Origin: Sandaracinaceae bacterium
Lineage (GTDB): Bacteria; Myxococcota_A; Polyangia; Polyangiales; Houyiibacteriaceae
Direction: 5' to 3'
Assembly: GCA_016706685.1 (NCBI GenBank)
Contig: JADJJE010000003.1
Location: 62,001 to 126,000, forward strand
Length of the DNA stretch: 64,000 nt
The translations under genes were made by a program, and so were the position numbers. Below are positions 38,607-50,102 of this stretch, one piece after another. The notes beneath the pieces are model-generated. The model saw nothing but the letters and a program-made list of their open reading frames with translations. It had not been told where the DNA came from and made no database searches. Numbering within the stretch: the first letter of the stretch is position 1; each line of letters begins with the position of its first letter.

Positions 38607-39182
38607 ATGACCACTTTCACCGACCTGCTCCGCAGCGGAGCCTCGCTCGATCGCATCGGCCAGCACCTGGACAACCTCTCGCAGGACGTGCGTACCGCCG
38701 AGACCATGGCGCTCTCGCGCGGCGACCAGAAGAAGCTCTTCGACATCGCCAGCCCGGTGATCTCGCTGGACCACCTGGCGCCCGAGGGCGGCACGCTGCA
38801 CCCCATCATCCACGAGGGCATGAACAACCAGCCGGCGTTCCGGAAGTTCCAGAAGCCGTGCACGCGCGGCGTGGACGGGTCGGTCTTCGGCTACAACGAA
38901 GGCCTGCTGCGCGACGTCATCGGGCCGGGCTACTTCGTGGCGCGCGAGACCGGCAAGGACCCGCGCGGCCACATCGTGGTGGACTACTTCATGTGTCCCG
39001 CAGGCGAGGTGCCCACGGGCTGGCCAGAGATCGTGCCCAACGCGGTGGGCCTGCAGCGCTTCGTGTTCCACCGCTGCCGCGACTACCTGCGGCGCGTGTC
39101 CAAGCACGTGAGCATCGGCAAGGCGTACAAGGACGAGTCCACCGTGATGGGGTACTTCGTCCTCGCGCGTCAGGGCACCTGA
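38607..39182 (+). CDS. Uncharacterised conserved-looking protein
   Basis: 191 residues from the ATG at 38607; upstream in-frame codons overlap the divergent gene and were not used. A helical start (TFTDLLRSGASLDRIGQHLDNLSQDVRTAETMALSRGDQKKLFDIA) is followed by an aromatic and Cys-containing body (RKFQKPCTRGVDGSVFGYNEG, PGYFVARETGKDPRGHIVVDYFMCPAGEVPTGWPEIVPN). It ends RDYLRRVSKHVSIGKAYKDES. No signal peptide or membrane segment, so probably cytoplasmic. No family recognised. Confidence 0.68.
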   Translation: MTTFTDLLRSGASLDRIGQHLDNLSQDVRTAETMALSRGDQKKLFDIASPVISLDHLAPEGGTLHPIIHEGMNNQPAFRKFQKPCTRGVDGSVFGYNEGLLRDVIGPGYFVARETGKDPRGHIVVDYFMCPAGEVPTGWPEIVPNAVGLQRFVFHRCRDYLRRVSKHVSIGKAYKDESTVMGYFVLARQGT

Positions 39183-39197
39183 CTCACCCCGCTGCGG

Positions 39198-39833
39198 TCA
39201 GGCCTTGGCCAGCTCGCTGAGGCCGGCGCAGCCACGGAAGAACAGCGTCACGATCTTGCTGGCCTCGTGGCTGAGCGGCGTGGCCGCCTCGCCGCGTGCG
39301 ATCCAGCGCATGAAGTAGGCGTTGCTGAGCCCCCACATCACGTAGCCGGCCTCTTCCTCGGTGAGGCCCTGTAGCGCGGGGTGGTCGGGGTGCTCGGCGC
39401 AGATGCGCGCCACGTAGTCGGCGGAGCGCGCGATGAGGTCCGGGTCACAGTCCTGCGCGGACGGCTCTCCGTCGCTGGCTTCGGCCGGCGGCGGACTCAT
39501 GACGGCCACGAACTCGTCGCGCCGCCCCTCGGCCCAGCCGAGCTGCTCGGAGAGCACCAGCTCGAGGCGCTGCTCGAGGGACAGCCCCGCGGGGAGCGGC
39601 TTCTCCATGAGGGCCTCGAACTCCGCGATGATCTTGTCGCGCAGGGCGTCCCAGATGGCGCGCTTGCCCTTGAAGTAGCTGTAGAGCGAGGCGGCCGCGA
39701 AGCCTGCCTCGGCGGCGATCTCCTGCACGCCGGCCGCCGCGTAGCCCTTGCGGGCGAAGACGCGCGCGGCAGCGACCAGGATGTCTTCGCGGGTGTGCTC
39801 GGCGGCACGCTCTCGTCGGGTGGGACGCATCAT
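39198..39833 (-). CDS. TetR-family regulator of the RND efflux operon
   Basis: 211 residues. An N-terminal TetR HTH (about 10-58): TREDILVAAARVFARKGYAAAGVQEIAAEAGFAAASLYSYFKGKRAIWDAL. The C-terminal ligand-binding helices include LSLEQRLELVLSEQLGWAEG and EEEAGYVMWGLSNAYFMRWIARGE. It is the last gene of the efflux operon, 2 bp after the pump stop, so pump and repressor levels are linked. The palindrome at 45541-45562 ahead of the first gene is the obvious candidate operator; that pairing is inferred from position and symmetry. Confidence 0.9.
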   Translation of the reverse strand: MMRPTRRERAAEHTREDILVAAARVFARKGYAAAGVQEIAAEAGFAAASLYSYFKGKRAIWDALRDKIIAEFEALMEKPLPAGLSLEQRLELVLSEQLGWAEGRRDEFVAVMSPPPAEASDGEPSAQDCDPDLIARSADYVARICAEHPDHPALQGLTEEEAGYVMWGLSNAYFMRWIARGEAATPLSHEASKIVTLFFRGCAGLSELAKA

Positions 39834-39835
39834 GG

Positions 39836-42923
<3,088 letters not shown>

Positions 42924-42927
<4 letters not shown>

Positions 42928-44150
42928 TCGGCGGCCTCCGGCTCCGGCGTCGGCGTGGGCTCTGGCTGGGCGGCCGGAACCGCCGCGCTACCTGCACCCG
43001 CGGGGGCTGCCGCCACGCGCACCTCCACGTCTTCACGCAGCGGCTGGCTGGCATGCACGATGACCTGAGCGCCCTGCTCGAGGCCCGAGAGCACCATCAC
43101 GTTGGTCGCATCGATGGGCCGCACCTGCACCACCACGCGGCGCGCGGCGTTGCCCTGCACCACGTAGACGTACGACTCGGTGGCGGTGCTGCGCACGCCC
43201 GTCGCGGGGAGCACCAGGCCCTCCACCGGGGCGGCCTGCGGAAAGCTCACGTGGGCGAACATGCCCGCGCGCAAGCGCCCGTCGGCGTTGGGGAAGCGCA
43301 CCATCACCGACGCCGTGTGCGTCAGCGGGTCGAGCTCGTAGCCCACGCGCACGATGCGCCCCTCGATGTGGATGCCCAGTGAGCGCAGCTCGGCCGTGGC
43401 CACGCCGCCCACTTGGACGCCCGGCAGCTGCGACTCGGCCACGCGGACGCGCGCGTCCACCTCGGAGAGGTCCAGCAGGCGCAGGATGCCCGAGCCCTGC
43501 GGGCTGACCACGGCGCCCAGCTCGGTGGGGATGGACTCGACCACGCCCGCGAACGGAGCACGAATGGTGTAGCTTCCGAGCGACACGGCGGCCGCCCCCG
43601 CTGCCGAGCGCGAGGCCTCGGCCGAGGCGCGCGCGGCGTCGCGGCTGGCGGCCAGCTGGTCCGCCTGAGACACCGGCATGGCGCCGCGCTCGGCGAGCGG
43701 CTGGATGCGCTCGAACTCGCGCGCGTACTGGCTGGCCTGCACCTGCGCCGAAGACGCCATCGCCTCGGTCTGGGCGGCCAGCGCCCGGGCGTAGCGCGCG
43801 TCCAGGCGGATGAGCGGCGCGTTGCGGCGCACGGTGTCGCCCTCTTCCACGAAGATGCGCTGGACGCGCGCGGTCACGTCGGCGCCGATGTCCACAGCGC
43901 GAAGCGGCAAGAGGTGCGCGCCGATCTCCGGGATGTACGCGATGGGCCCGCGCGTGACGGTGACCACCTGCACCTCGACCGGCGTGGCGCGCTCGGCTTC
44001 GACCGCAGGCAGCTGCGCCGCGCCCTCTTGCGAGCAGCCGGCCACCAGCAGCAGCGTGCCGCTCAGCACGCCGGGAGCCAGCTTCTTGACGCTGCGGGAG
44101 AGGAGGTTCGAGAGGAGCGGGGCGACTCCGCTGTTCGGCGCGTGGATCAT
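42924..44150 (-). CDS. RND efflux membrane fusion (periplasmic adaptor) protein
   Basis: 408 residues from the ATG at 44150, which overlaps the upstream stop as ATGA. Lipobox LVAGC at residues 28-32 anchors it in the inner membrane. It follows the HlyD/AcrA plan: beta-barrel-lipoyl half (GADVTARVQRIFVEEGDTVRRNAPLIRLD), an alpha-hairpin (AQTEAMASSAQVQASQYAREFERIQPLAERGAMPVSQADQL), the second lipoyl half (YTIRAPFAGVVESIPTELGAVV) and a C-terminal beta-barrel, then a Pro/Glu tail. It links the inner-membrane pump to the outer-membrane channel. The stop overlaps the pump start as ATGA. Confidence 0.94.
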
Positions 44151-45535
44151 CGTGTCTCCGGGGTCAGGCCAAGGGCATAGTCGAGGCGCGCTCGCGCGAG
44201 CCGGTAGCCGAGGTGGGCGTCGACGAGGTCGACCTGGGCGCGGCGGACGGCCGTCTCGCTGTCCAGCACTTCGTTGGAGGTGGCGGCGCCCGCTTCGAAG
44301 CGCAGCACGCGCGACTCGTAGGCCTCGCGGGCGGCGTCCACCGCGTCTTGCGCGCTCTGCATGGAGGCTGCGGCGGCGCGCAGGGCGGCGTCTGCCTGAT
44401 AGACCTCGATGGTCACGGCGCGCTCGAGGCTGCGCAGCTGCGCCTCCGCTTCCGCCACAGTAGCGTTGATGCCGGCGGCGCGGTGACGTGCGGCCGCGAA
44501 CGCGTTGGGTGACCAGGTGAGGTTCACGCCCACGCTCCACGTGGCACGGAACTCGGCCGTCTGCGGGAAGATGCGCTGGTTGGGGTTGGCGTAGTCGATG
44601 GCGCCCACCACCGCGAGCTGCGGCACCTGCGCGCCGAGCGTGGTGCGTGCCTCGGCCCGCCGCACCTCCACCAAGAGGCGCAGCGCCTGGGCCTCGGGGC
44701 GCGCGTCGAGCGCCAGCGTCACGCGCCCACCATCGAGGGCGGGCGGAAGGGCGGCGGCCTCTTCGAAGACGGACTCACCGATCACCACGCGGTCTCCTGG
44801 AGCGCCGCCGATGCGCTGCACCAGCGCCACCTCGGCGATGGCCGCGTCGCCCTCGGCCACCAGCAGCACAACACGCACCGACGACAGCCGCGCGCGCACC
44901 TCGGACAGCTCCACGGCGGCCACCACGCCGCGCTCGACCATGGCCTCGGTGGTGGCCAAGAGCGACTCCAGCAGGCGCACCGAGTCCTGCGCCACGATGA
45001 CGCGCGCGCGAGCCTGGATCAGCTGGTAGAACGCCTCGCGCCCCTGGATGGCCAGCTGGCGATTCTGCGTCTCGGTCTGGAAGCGCGCCGCCTCCTGCCC
45101 CCGCTCGGCCGCCCGCATGGCGGGGAGCGTGGTCAGGAAGATCTCGGTCACCGGGATGGAGAGCGAGGCCCGCAGCAGGTACGTGTTGAGGATCTGCGGG
45201 AACGGGTTGTCGATGATGGTGCCGCCGATGTCGAAGGGCGGCAGGTCCACCTCGGACAGCCGCGTGTAGTTGGCCTGCAGCGCCAGCTGCGGGAAGAGGC
45301 CCACCCGCACCTCGCGATAGGCCGCCTCTGCCCGGGCCTGCGCTGCGGCCGCCGCCTCCGCCTGGGGAGCGTTCGTCACAGCCAAGACCGCGACCTGATC
45401 GGCCGTCAGGCCCTCTTGGACGGGCCCCATCAGCAAGCTCAAGTCACTGAAATCAGTGGCTTCCTGAGCGATCGCCGGCGCGCCGGTGTGCAGTGAGCAG
45501 GCGAGCAGCGTGAGTACGAAGCTGAAACGAGTCAT
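44147..45535 (-). CDS. TolC-family outer-membrane efflux channel
   Basis: 462 residues with a signal peptide (FSFVLTLLACSLHTGAPAIA). It has the internal duplication of outer-membrane efflux proteins: long coiled-coil helices such as AQARAEAAYREVRVGLFPQLALQANY and AAGINATVAEAEAQLRSLERAVTIEVYQADAALRAAAA, each preceding strand segments of the barrel. First gene of the tripartite operon. Its start codon lies directly behind the 22-bp palindrome, and the SD sequence GGAG falls inside that palindrome's downstream arm. Confidence 0.93.
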   Translation of the reverse strand: MTRFSFVLTLLACSLHTGAPAIAQEATDFSDLSLLMGPVQEGLTADQVAVLAVTNAPQAEAAAAAQARAEAAYREVRVGLFPQLALQANYTRLSEVDLPPFDIGGTIIDNPFPQILNTYLLRASLSIPVTEIFLTTLPAMRAAERGQEAARFQTETQNRQLAIQGREAFYQLIQARARVIVAQDSVRLLESLLATTEAMVERGVVAAVELSEVRARLSSVRVVLLVAEGDAAIAEVALVQRIGGAPGDRVVIGESVFEEAAALPPALDGGRVTLALDARPEAQALRLLVEVRRAEARTTLGAQVPQLAVVGAIDYANPNQRIFPQTAEFRATWSVGVNLTWSPNAFAAARHRAAGINATVAEAEAQLRSLERAVTIEVYQADAALRAAAASMQSAQDAVDAAREAYESRVLRFEAGAATSNEVLDSETAVRRAQVDLVDAHLGYRLARARLDYALGLTPETR

Positions 45536-45540
45536 GATTC

Positions 45541-45562
45541 TCTCCGAATTGCAATTCGGAGA
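45541..45562 (-). promoter_or_regulatory. Perfect 22-bp palindrome over the RBS of the efflux operon
   Basis: TCTCCGAATTG and CAATTCGGAGA form an uninterrupted 22-bp palindrome, extended by GATTC/GAATC outer arms (45536-45540 and 45566-45570). In the mRNA the GGAG Shine-Dalgarno is six bases from the AUG and sits in the 3' arm, paired to UCUCC. It could be the TetR operator, an RNA hairpin that hides the RBS, or both. It is strikingly AT-rich for this genome. Confidence 0.65.
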
Positions 45563-45603
45563 TATGAATCACGAGTTCGTGGGCGGCAAATGATTATTGA
45601 GGT

Positions 45604-46080
45604 TCAGCTCAAGAATTCGCCGGCCAGCTTGGACGCCCGCTGCCCGTCGAGCGACCCACGGTGACGCTCGAGGACCACCTTCATCAGCTGCCCCATCTGC
45701 TTCTTCTCGGTGATCCCCAGCTCGGCCGCGATGGCCCGCAGCGCTGTGCGCGCCGCGTCGTCGTCCATGGCCTTCGGGAGGTACGCGTTGAGCACCTCCA
45801 CCTCCGCGAGCTCGTTGGCCGCCAGCTCGGCGCGGCCACCCTTCTGGTAGTCGGCCGCCGAGTCACGCCGCGTCTTCACCGCACGCAGGATGATGGCCAT
45901 CTCGTCGATCTCGGTCTGCGGATCGTTCGGATCGTCCACCTTGACCTGCTCGCGCAGCAGCTCCGCCTTCAGCATGCGCAGGGTCTCGCGCGCCACCACG
46001 TTCTTGTCGCGCATGGCTTGCTTGAGGTCTTCGGCGAGGCGCGCCTCGAGGGCGCTCGGCTTCTTGTCGGCGGTGGTCAT
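45604..46080 (-). CDS. GatB/YqeY domain protein
   Basis: 158 residues, the usual YqeY length. The whole protein is the helical domain: LEARLAEDLKQAMRDKNVVARETLRMLKAELLREQV, AVKTRRDSAADYQKGGRAELAANELAEVEVLNAYLPKAM and GQLMKVVLERHRGSLDGQRASKLAGEFL. It resembles the tRNA-binding tail of GatB. Stand-alone YqeY proteins are thought to touch tRNA or translation factors; no enzymatic role is established. It is upstream of the efflux operon on the same strand but separated by the palindrome region. Confidence 0.94.
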   Translation of the reverse strand: MTTADKKPSALEARLAEDLKQAMRDKNVVARETLRMLKAELLREQVKVDDPNDPQTEIDEMAIILRAVKTRRDSAADYQKGGRAELAANELAEVEVLNAYLPKAMDDDAARTALRAIAAELGITEKKQMGQLMKVVLERHRGSLDGQRASKLAGEFLS

Positions 46081-46110
46081 GGCGCCACCCTACAGCCCAC
46101 CCACCCCACG

Positions 46111-47322
46111 TCAACGTGGATACACGACCAGCGAGCGCGCGATGGCCTCGGCGCGAGGGCGCGCGCCGGGCTCGGGCTGGATGGTCAGCAGGCCCACCTG
46201 CCCTGGGAGCCAGACCGCGGCGTGCAGCACCTGAGCGTCCTCCACCGTCTCCCACTCGAGGAAGCGGTCGGCGTCACGCTGCGTCTCGGGGCCCCAGTCT
46301 CCCACGGCGTCCAGCACCTCGGACGGCTCGGGAGGCGGCGCACCCGGCAAGAGCTCTACGGGGTGCACCTCGAGCCACAGCTGGAGACCTTCGTCGGCCG
46401 CCCAGAAGGTCCCGTTGCCACGCCACGCCACGCTCATGGCGCTGGGCAGCGCCAGCCACGCGTCCCGGCGCGCGCGCAGCCAGAGCTCACCTCGGCGAAG
46501 GCTGATGGACCAGTCCGGTACCACCGCGTCGAGGTGCCTCGGCCGCTCACGCAGCGCGTCGAGCGCGTCCAGCACCGCGCGCCAAGGGGCCCGCAGCGGC
46601 TGCAGCTCGGCGTGCGGCGGCAGGTTCGCGTGCAGCGCGTCGAGGTCGTCGCACAGCGACTCCAAGCGACCCACCTCCAGCTCGTCCAGCGGCGGGCGCG
46701 GCGGGATGAGGAAGCGCAGCTGATAGGCGGCGCGGCGGACTCGCATGGTGTCGTTCAGCCCCGGCTCCCACCACAGCGCGTGCTCTGCCGGGACAATGGC
46801 GTCGGCCACTGCCCAGGGCCCGCTCGGCAGCACGAGACGCGCTTCGTGCGCCACCCGCAGCCCGTCGATGGCCACGTGACCCCCGTGGTGTTCGGCCGAG
46901 GCCAGCGCGTCGCACCAGTAGGCCTCGCAGGCCGCGCGCACGGCCGAGAGATCGCCGCTCGCCAGGTAGCTGTCGATCACGTCGTGCGCCGCGACCAGTC
47001 CAGCCGCTTCGGCCGCTGCCACCAGCGCGTCGGCCACGTGGGCGTGATAGCCGGGCCCGAGCGACAGCGTGAAGGCCGACGCGCGCAGCAGTCCGGGCAG
47101 GCTGCGGATCTCCACGGGGAGCGCCGCGGGGTGCAGCACCAAGTCCACTCCGTCGGGCGCCGCGCGCACCTCTTCGAGCGTGTCGGCGCACGGGCCACCC
47201 ATGTCCGTGAGGCCACCGACGAAGCGGTCGAGGGCCTCGTCGTGCTCGAGAGCGTGCCTGAACACCAGCTCCAGGTTGGGTCGTGGCTCGCTCGAATGGG
47301 GGGGTGGCGCTACCGGCGTCAT
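46111..47322 (-). CDS. Uncharacterised protein
   Basis: About 403 residues from the ATG at 47322; the longer frame continues antisense into the ABC-F gene. No signal peptide or membrane helix. Clear secondary-structure blocks: FRHALEHDEALDRFVGGLTDM, ADALVAAAEAAGLVAAHDVIDSYLASGDLSAVRAACEAYWCDAL, VGRLESLCDDLDALHANLPPHAELQPLRAPW and a Trp-rich C-terminal half (WSISLRRGELWLRARRDAWLAL, FWAADEGLQLWLEVHPV). It looks cytoplasmic. No family recognised. It ends 30 bp before the YqeY gene on the same strand, so cotranscription is likely. Confidence 0.68.
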   Translation of the reverse strand: MTPVAPPPHSSEPRPNLELVFRHALEHDEALDRFVGGLTDMGGPCADTLEEVRAAPDGVDLVLHPAALPVEIRSLPGLLRASAFTLSLGPGYHAHVADALVAAAEAAGLVAAHDVIDSYLASGDLSAVRAACEAYWCDALASAEHHGGHVAIDGLRVAHEARLVLPSGPWAVADAIVPAEHALWWEPGLNDTMRVRRAAYQLRFLIPPRPPLDELEVGRLESLCDDLDALHANLPPHAELQPLRAPWRAVLDALDALRERPRHLDAVVPDWSISLRRGELWLRARRDAWLALPSAMSVAWRGNGTFWAADEGLQLWLEVHPVELLPGAPPPEPSEVLDAVGDWGPETQRDADRFLEWETVEDAQVLHAAVWLPGQVGLLTIQPEPGARPRAEAIARSLVVYPR

Positions 47323-47371
47323 GAGGGGTGGCCGAGCATAGCCCGTCTGCGCATGGTATGGCGCCCGCCCT

Positions 47372-49336
47372 ATGCCCATCCTCGTTGCCACCGGTATCAG
47401 CAAAGCGTTCGGGCCGCGCGTGCTGCTCGACAAAGTCGACCTCTCCGTCCATGCGGGCGAGCGCGTTGGCATCGTGGGCATCAACGGGTCGGGCAAGTCC
47501 ACGCTCTGCAAGATCCTCGCGGGCATCGAGCCGGCCGACGCGGGCGAGGTCATCCGCCGCCGCGACGCCACCATCGAGTACCTGGCGCAGGAGCCCGTGC
47601 TGCCGGACGACCGCACGGCGCGCGAGGTGGTGCGCGAGGGGCTGCGCGCCTGGGCCGAGGCCTACGAGACGCACGCTGCGGCGAGCGAGGCGCTGTCTTC
47701 GCCCGACGCCGACTACGACAAGCTGCTGGACATCCAGGCCAAGGCCGGCGCCGAGGTGGAGCGCCTGGGGGGCTGGGACCGCGGTCACCTGGTGGACGCC
47801 ATGCTGGGGCACCTCAAGGTGCTGGAGCCGGACGCCCTGGTGGGCCGCATGAGCGGTGGCGAGCGGCGGCGCGTGGCCCTGGCGCGCCTGCTGGTTTCGC
47901 AGCCCAGCCTGGCCATCTTGGACGAGCCCACCAACCACCTCGACGTGGACACCATCGAGTGGCTCGAGCACTACCTGGCCGAGAGCTACGGCGGCGCGCT
48001 GGTGCTCATCACGCATGACCGCTACGTGCTCGACCGCGTGGTGACGCGCACGCTCGAGGTGGACGACGGCCACGTGCACTCCTACGACGGCGCCTGGGAG
48101 GAGTACCTGATGGCGAAGGCCGAGCGGCAGTCGCACGAGGCCCGCTCGGAGCGCAACCGTCAGAATTTCCTGCGCACGGAGCTCGAGTGGCTGCGACGCT
48201 CGCCCAAGGCGCGCACCACCAAGAGCCAGTCGCGGGTGGACCGCGCCGAGGCCGCGCGCGACCAGCAGGGCCCCACGCAGCACGGCCGCGCGGGCTTCAC
48301 GCTCGAGACCACCCGTCTCGGCAAGACCATCGTGGACCTGCGCGAGGTGAGCATCGGGTTCGGGGACCGCACGTTGATCCGCGACATGACCTTCATGCTG
48401 TCGAGCGGCATGCGCCTCGGGGTGGTGGGGCCGAACGGCGCCGGCAAGAGCACGCTGCTGAAGCTCTTGGTGGGCCAGCTGCAGCCTGACTCGGGCGAGG
48501 TGGTGGTCGGCAAGAACACCGAGATCGCGTACTTCGACCAAGGACGCAGCGGCCTCGATGACAGCGCCGACCTGATGCACAACGTGGCGGGCAACGACGA
48601 CAAGGTCACGTTCCGCGGCGAGCGCATCGACGTGCGCACGTACCTCGCGCGCTTCTTGTTCGCCCCGGACCGCATGCGACAAAAGGTCATCGCGCTGTCG
48701 GGTGGTGAGCGGGCCCGCGTGGCGCTGGCCAAGCTGCTGCTCAAGCCGTCCAACGTGCTGCTGCTGGACGAGCCCACCAACGACCTCGACGTGGCCACGC
48801 TGAGCTCGCTCGAGGAGATGCTGACCGAGTCGAACGCCACCGCCGTGGTGGTCAGCCACGACCGCTACTTCCTCGACCGCGTGGCCACGCACATCCTGGC
48901 CTTCGAGGGCGACGGCGTGGTGGTCCCCTACGCCGGCAACTACGAGCTGTACCGCACCCTGAAGGCCGCCGCGCTGGCCGAGACCATGGACGCGTCACGC
49001 GCCGCCACCGCCAGCAACAAGGCCGCCGCAGCGAGCGCGCGGGCTGCCGAGGCGAGCGCCGCCAAAGCACCGTCCATCGCCCCCGCGCCGAAGGTGGTGC
49101 TGAACAAGCTCACCAGCAAAGAGCGCCGCGAGCTGGACGGCATGATGGAGGCCATCGAGCGCGCCGAGCACGAGCTGGCGGCGCTGGACGCGCAGCTGGC
49201 CGACCCCACGCTGTACGCCGAGCGGGCGGGCGAAGTGCGCGCCGTGACCGACAAGCAGCAGGCCGCCAGCGCCAAGGTGGAGGCGCTCATGACGCGCTGG
49301 GACGAGCTCGAGCGAAGGCGCCAGGCGCTGGGGTGA
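47372..49336 (+). CDS. uup: ABC-F ATPase, Uup-like
   Basis: 654 residues with two ABC cassettes and no membrane segment. Cassette 1: Walker A GINGSGKST, signature SGGERRRVALARLL, Walker B LAILDEPTNHLDVDTIEWLE. Cassette 2: Walker A GPNGAGKST, signature SGGERARVALAKLL, Walker B VLLLDEPTNDLDVATLSSLE. The SADLMHNVAGNDDKVTFRGERIDVRTYL segment and the long C-terminal coiled coil (about 560-650: SKERRELDGMMEAIERAEHELAALDAQLADP) are the Uup subgroup traits. Uup acts on the ribosome and on branched DNA intermediates in other bacteria. Divergent from the 46111-47322 gene across 49 bp. Confidence 0.9.
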   Translation: MPILVATGISKAFGPRVLLDKVDLSVHAGERVGIVGINGSGKSTLCKILAGIEPADAGEVIRRRDATIEYLAQEPVLPDDRTAREVVREGLRAWAEAYETHAAASEALSSPDADYDKLLDIQAKAGAEVERLGGWDRGHLVDAMLGHLKVLEPDALVGRMSGGERRRVALARLLVSQPSLAILDEPTNHLDVDTIEWLEHYLAESYGGALVLITHDRYVLDRVVTRTLEVDDGHVHSYDGAWEEYLMAKAERQSHEARSERNRQNFLRTELEWLRRSPKARTTKSQSRVDRAEAARDQQGPTQHGRAGFTLETTRLGKTIVDLREVSIGFGDRTLIRDMTFMLSSGMRLGVVGPNGAGKSTLLKLLVGQLQPDSGEVVVGKNTEIAYFDQGRSGLDDSADLMHNVAGNDDKVTFRGERIDVRTYLARFLFAPDRMRQKVIALSGGERARVALAKLLLKPSNVLLLDEPTNDLDVATLSSLEEMLTESNATAVVVSHDRYFLDRVATHILAFEGDGVVVPYAGNYELYRTLKAAALAETMDASRAATASNKAAAASARAAEASAAKAPSIAPAPKVVLNKLTSKERRELDGMMEAIERAEHELAALDAQLADPTLYAERAGEVRAVTDKQQAASAKVEALMTRWDELERRRQALG

Positions 49337-49379
49337 GGTGGCCTTTGCTCACCGTGCTTCCGTGGCATGCTGCGCCCGC

Positions 49380-50093
49380 ATGAACGCGAGGACGAGGAGC
49401 TGGTCGAGTGGAGCGTGGCTCCTGGTGGCGGTGGTCGGACTGCTGTCTGGGACGGCGCACGCGCAGGGCCCCCTACCGGCGCCCTATCGGGAGCCCTTCC
49501 CCGCGCCCTCGGGCTCCGCACCAGCGCGCACCCCGGGCGACGGCCCCGAGCTGAGCGCGTGGCTCTACACCGGCGTGGACTTCGCGGGGCGTCAGAGACA
49601 GACCGACGACACGGGCACCTCACGCGACCGCCTCGACGCCGCGTTCACCGTGGGCGGCCGGCTGGAGCTGGCCACCAGCCCGTACCTCGCGTTCGGTGTG
49701 TTCGTGGACTACCTGAGGCTCCAGTACGTGGTGCACATGCCGCCCCCCATGCCCCCCACCACGCGAGATCGCGCGAGCGTCATCGGCCTTGGCGTGTGGG
49801 TGAGAGCGTGCATCCCCGTCATCCTCGGCGGACAGCAAGCCAGCATCTACCTGGGCGTGCCCATCGGCCTGAGCGCGGCGCTGGCTGGGGCGGCGACGGG
49901 AGGCCAGCCGTCCTTCGGGCTGCTGCTCGGCGCGCTCGCCGGCGGCAACGTCATGCTCACCGAGCACGTGGGGGTGTTCCTGGAGGCAGGCCTCCGCGTG
50001 GACCGCTACCAAACCGAAGACGACTTCGAGGTGTTGGCGCGTCAGGCCTGGCTACAAGCGGTGGTCCACGCAGGCGCCTCGCTCTCGTTCTGA
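49380..50093 (+). CDS. Probable outer-membrane beta-barrel protein
   Basis: 237 residues from the ATG at 49380; the frame opens 14 codons earlier without a better start. Signal peptide (GAWLLVAVVGLLSGTAHA) then a Pro-rich stretch (LPAPYREPFPAPSGSAPARTPG). The remainder alternates strands with aromatic ends: LSAWLYTGVDFAGRQ, AAFTVGGRLELATSPYLAFGVFVDYLRLQYVV, GVFLEAGLRVDRYQTEDD, ending in VHAGASLSF with the terminal Phe typical of barrels. No specific family. It follows the ABC-F gene by 43 bp. Confidence 0.62.
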   Translation: MNARTRSWSSGAWLLVAVVGLLSGTAHAQGPLPAPYREPFPAPSGSAPARTPGDGPELSAWLYTGVDFAGRQRQTDDTGTSRDRLDAAFTVGGRLELATSPYLAFGVFVDYLRLQYVVHMPPPMPPTTRDRASVIGLGVWVRACIPVILGGQQASIYLGVPIGLSAALAGAATGGQPSFGLLLGALAGGNVMLTEHVGVFLEAGLRVDRYQTEDDFEVLARQAWLQAVVHAGASLSF

Positions 50094-50102
50094 GAGCCCG
50101 CT

